A stretch of DNA of 6,031 nt from positions 1 to 6,031 of the forward strand of contig JARGGE010000188.1 of assembly GCA_029210865.1 (NCBI GenBank), read 5' to 3'. The position numbers and the translations under genes are program-made. Of the stretch, positions 5,090 through 6,031 are shown in pieces. The stretch comes from Trueperaceae bacterium (GTDB lineage: Bacteria > Deinococcota > Deinococci > Deinococcales > Trueperaceae). The first letter of the stretch is position 1; each line of letters begins with the position of its first letter. The notes beneath the pieces were generated by a model. It did not search any database. It was not told the origin of the DNA and worked only from the letters and a program-made list of their open reading frames with translations.

Positions 5090-6031
5090 TCACGCCCCCC
5101 GGGCGCGCTCGTCGACGTCCGCGTCGGGCCCGGCGTGGCCGTCCGCGGCCAAGGCCTCGAGCACCACGTCCACCGCCCGCTCCACCGCCCGATCGAGGTC
5201 GCTCGTGTCCACCACGGTGACCCCTTCACGGTCCGCCTGGCGCAGCACGAAGTCCTGGATCATGCGGATCTCGGTGAAGTGCTCGAGGTACTCGTCGCTC
5301 GGCCGCCCCGCCGCCCGCCCCTCGCGGCGCGCGAAGTTCTCGCGGTGGTCGTCCTCGTCGGCGACCGCCAGGACCATCTCGGCGACGATCGCGCGCTCGA
5401 ACCCCTCGCTGGGCGAGAGCCCGGGCACCAGGTGCGTCCCCTCCAGGACGAGCGAGGTCGCCTCGGTGAGGTGGCGCTCGACGATCGCGTCGATCGCGGT
5501 GCGCATCTGCTGCACCTGCGTCTGGAAACCGCGCACCACCCGCTTGCGCTTCGGCTTGGCGGTCGCGAGCTCCTCGGGGAGCAGCTCCGCGCGCCAGGCT
5601 GCGTAGCTCGACGCGTGCAGCACGGGGCTGAGCTCGGGGCTGATCAGGGAGCGCAGCGCCTGCCGGACGCTGTCGCTCGAGACGACCCGCGGGATCCCCA
5701 GGCGGTAGCCGAGCTCGGCCGCGAGGACCGACTTGCCCACGCCGGCGGCGCCCGCCACGAGCACCACCACGGGCCGGTCGGAGCGGCGCAGCGCGCGCAG
5801 CAGGTCGTAGCGCCTTGCGAACTCCTCGCCCGCCTCCTCCTGGACCAGGCGCCGCACCAACGAACGCAAGCGCTGCGGCCGCACCTCGGCCAGACCCAGC
5901 CGCCACAGCTGGTCCTCGGTCCGGCGCGCGAGGCGGTGCGACAGCTCGGGGTCGAGGCCGACGGCGAGCAGCGACTGCGCCAGGACGCCGCGCGAGAACG
6001 GCAACCCCGACGAACGCCCCTCGTCGACGAC
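5090..6031 (-). CDS. 2-phosphoglycerate kinase, ATP-cone plus P-loop kinase (5' end outside window)
   Basis: The C-terminal 313 residues are visible; the frame is open to the right edge, so the true start lies outside (the TTG at 6004 is an internal Leu). By family the enzyme phosphorylates 2-phosphoglycerate with ATP to 2,3-bisphosphoglycerate, the first step to cyclic 2,3-diphosphoglycerate in methanogens. Visible residues 9-70 (GLPFSRGVLAQSLLAVGLDP, then a helical segment) match the ATP-cone that precedes the kinase in archaeal enzymes. The P-loop is GAAGVGKS at 94-101. Next come SSDSVRQ at 118-124, an SSYAAW segment at 141-146, EGTHLVPG at 197-204, and RREGRAAGRPSDEYLEHF at 235-252, all as in the archaeal family. 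Many archaeal copies have Thr where this one keeps the P-loop Lys. The Asp/Gly tail after about residue 296 looks disordered. First gene of the minus-strand run in view. Family membership is firm; the substrate is by homology. Confidence 0.87.
   Translation of the reverse strand, partial: VVDEGRSSGLPFSRGVLAQSLLAVGLDPELSHRLARRTEDQLWRLGLAEVRPQRLRSLVRRLVQEEAGEEFARRYDLLRALRRSDRPVVVLVAGAAGVGKSVLAAELGYRLGIPRVVSSDSVRQALRSLISPELSPVLHASSYAAWRAELLPEELATAKPKRKRVVRGFQTQVQQMRTAIDAIVERHLTEATSLVLEGTHLVPGLSPSEGFERAIVAEMVLAVADEDDHRENFARREGRAAGRPSDEYLEHFTEIRMIQDFVLRQADREGVTVVDTSDLDRAVERAVDVVLEALAADGHAGPDADVDERARGA

Noticed and set aside
3952..5220. 422-codon open frame on the plus strand
   Set aside because: It is antisense to the ABC ATPase, which has every catalytic motif; the plus-strand product has no recognisable domain and ends in an Arg/Pro-rich tail.
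5035..5229. Longer ABC ATPase start upstream of 5034
   Set aside because: The extension would overlap the kinase gene by about 140 bases, has no family resemblance, and the ATG at 5034 has a spaced GAGG.
5226..5906. 226-codon minus-strand frame inside the kinase gene
   Set aside because: It is an alternative frame of the 2-phosphoglycerate kinase gene with Gly/Arg/Ala-biased composition and no motifs.

Overview
The window is very GC-rich (by eye above 70%) and reads as a compact chromosomal segment, with no IS element, CRISPR array, tRNA or rRNA. The thioredoxin reductase closely resembles, from memory, the Deinococcus radiodurans enzyme, and most regulatory hexamers are weak. My best guess is the Deinococcota, perhaps a Trueperaceae-like lineage. 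This is an inference from protein resemblance, not a database result.

Layout, left to right. (1) Positions 1-641, minus strand: the N-terminal part of a PAS sensor protein that runs off the left edge. Its first PAS domain follows the LOV photoreceptor pattern but lacks the photoactive cysteine and most flavin contacts. (2) Positions 642-958: a 317-base divergent intergenic region with no credible gene. It holds three stem-loops on the PAS side, a 19-bp interrupted palindrome overlapping a possible -10 element, and the trxB promoter and ribosome-binding site. (3) Positions 959-1915, plus strand: trxB, complete, with a CATC redox centre. (4) Positions 1937-1980: a strong hairpin that serves as a shared terminator for the converging genes. 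(5) Positions 1983-6031, minus strand: a probable four-gene run. Transcribed right to left, it comprises an archaeal-type 2-phosphoglycerate kinase (5' end outside the window), an ABC ATPase, an ABC-2 permease whose start overlaps the ATPase stop by 4 bp (ATGA), and a secreted or envelope-tethered SPOR-domain protein starting 14 bases after the permease stop.

How the genes work together. The ATPase and permease almost certainly form one transporter of the ABC-2 class; its substrate cannot be read from sequence. The SPOR protein is probably co-transcribed with it and may link it to the cell envelope, since SPOR domains bind denuded peptidoglycan. The kinase lies 55 bases upstream and has its own likely downstream promoter separating it from the ABC genes, so a functional link is uncertain. 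TrxB supplies reducing power to thioredoxin and may be controlled through the palindrome at its promoter. I found no clearly new multi-gene system. The items most worth checking are the degenerate LOV-like domain with its structured leader, the archaeal-type kinase, the trxB operator, and the SPOR protein with an unrecognised C-terminal half.
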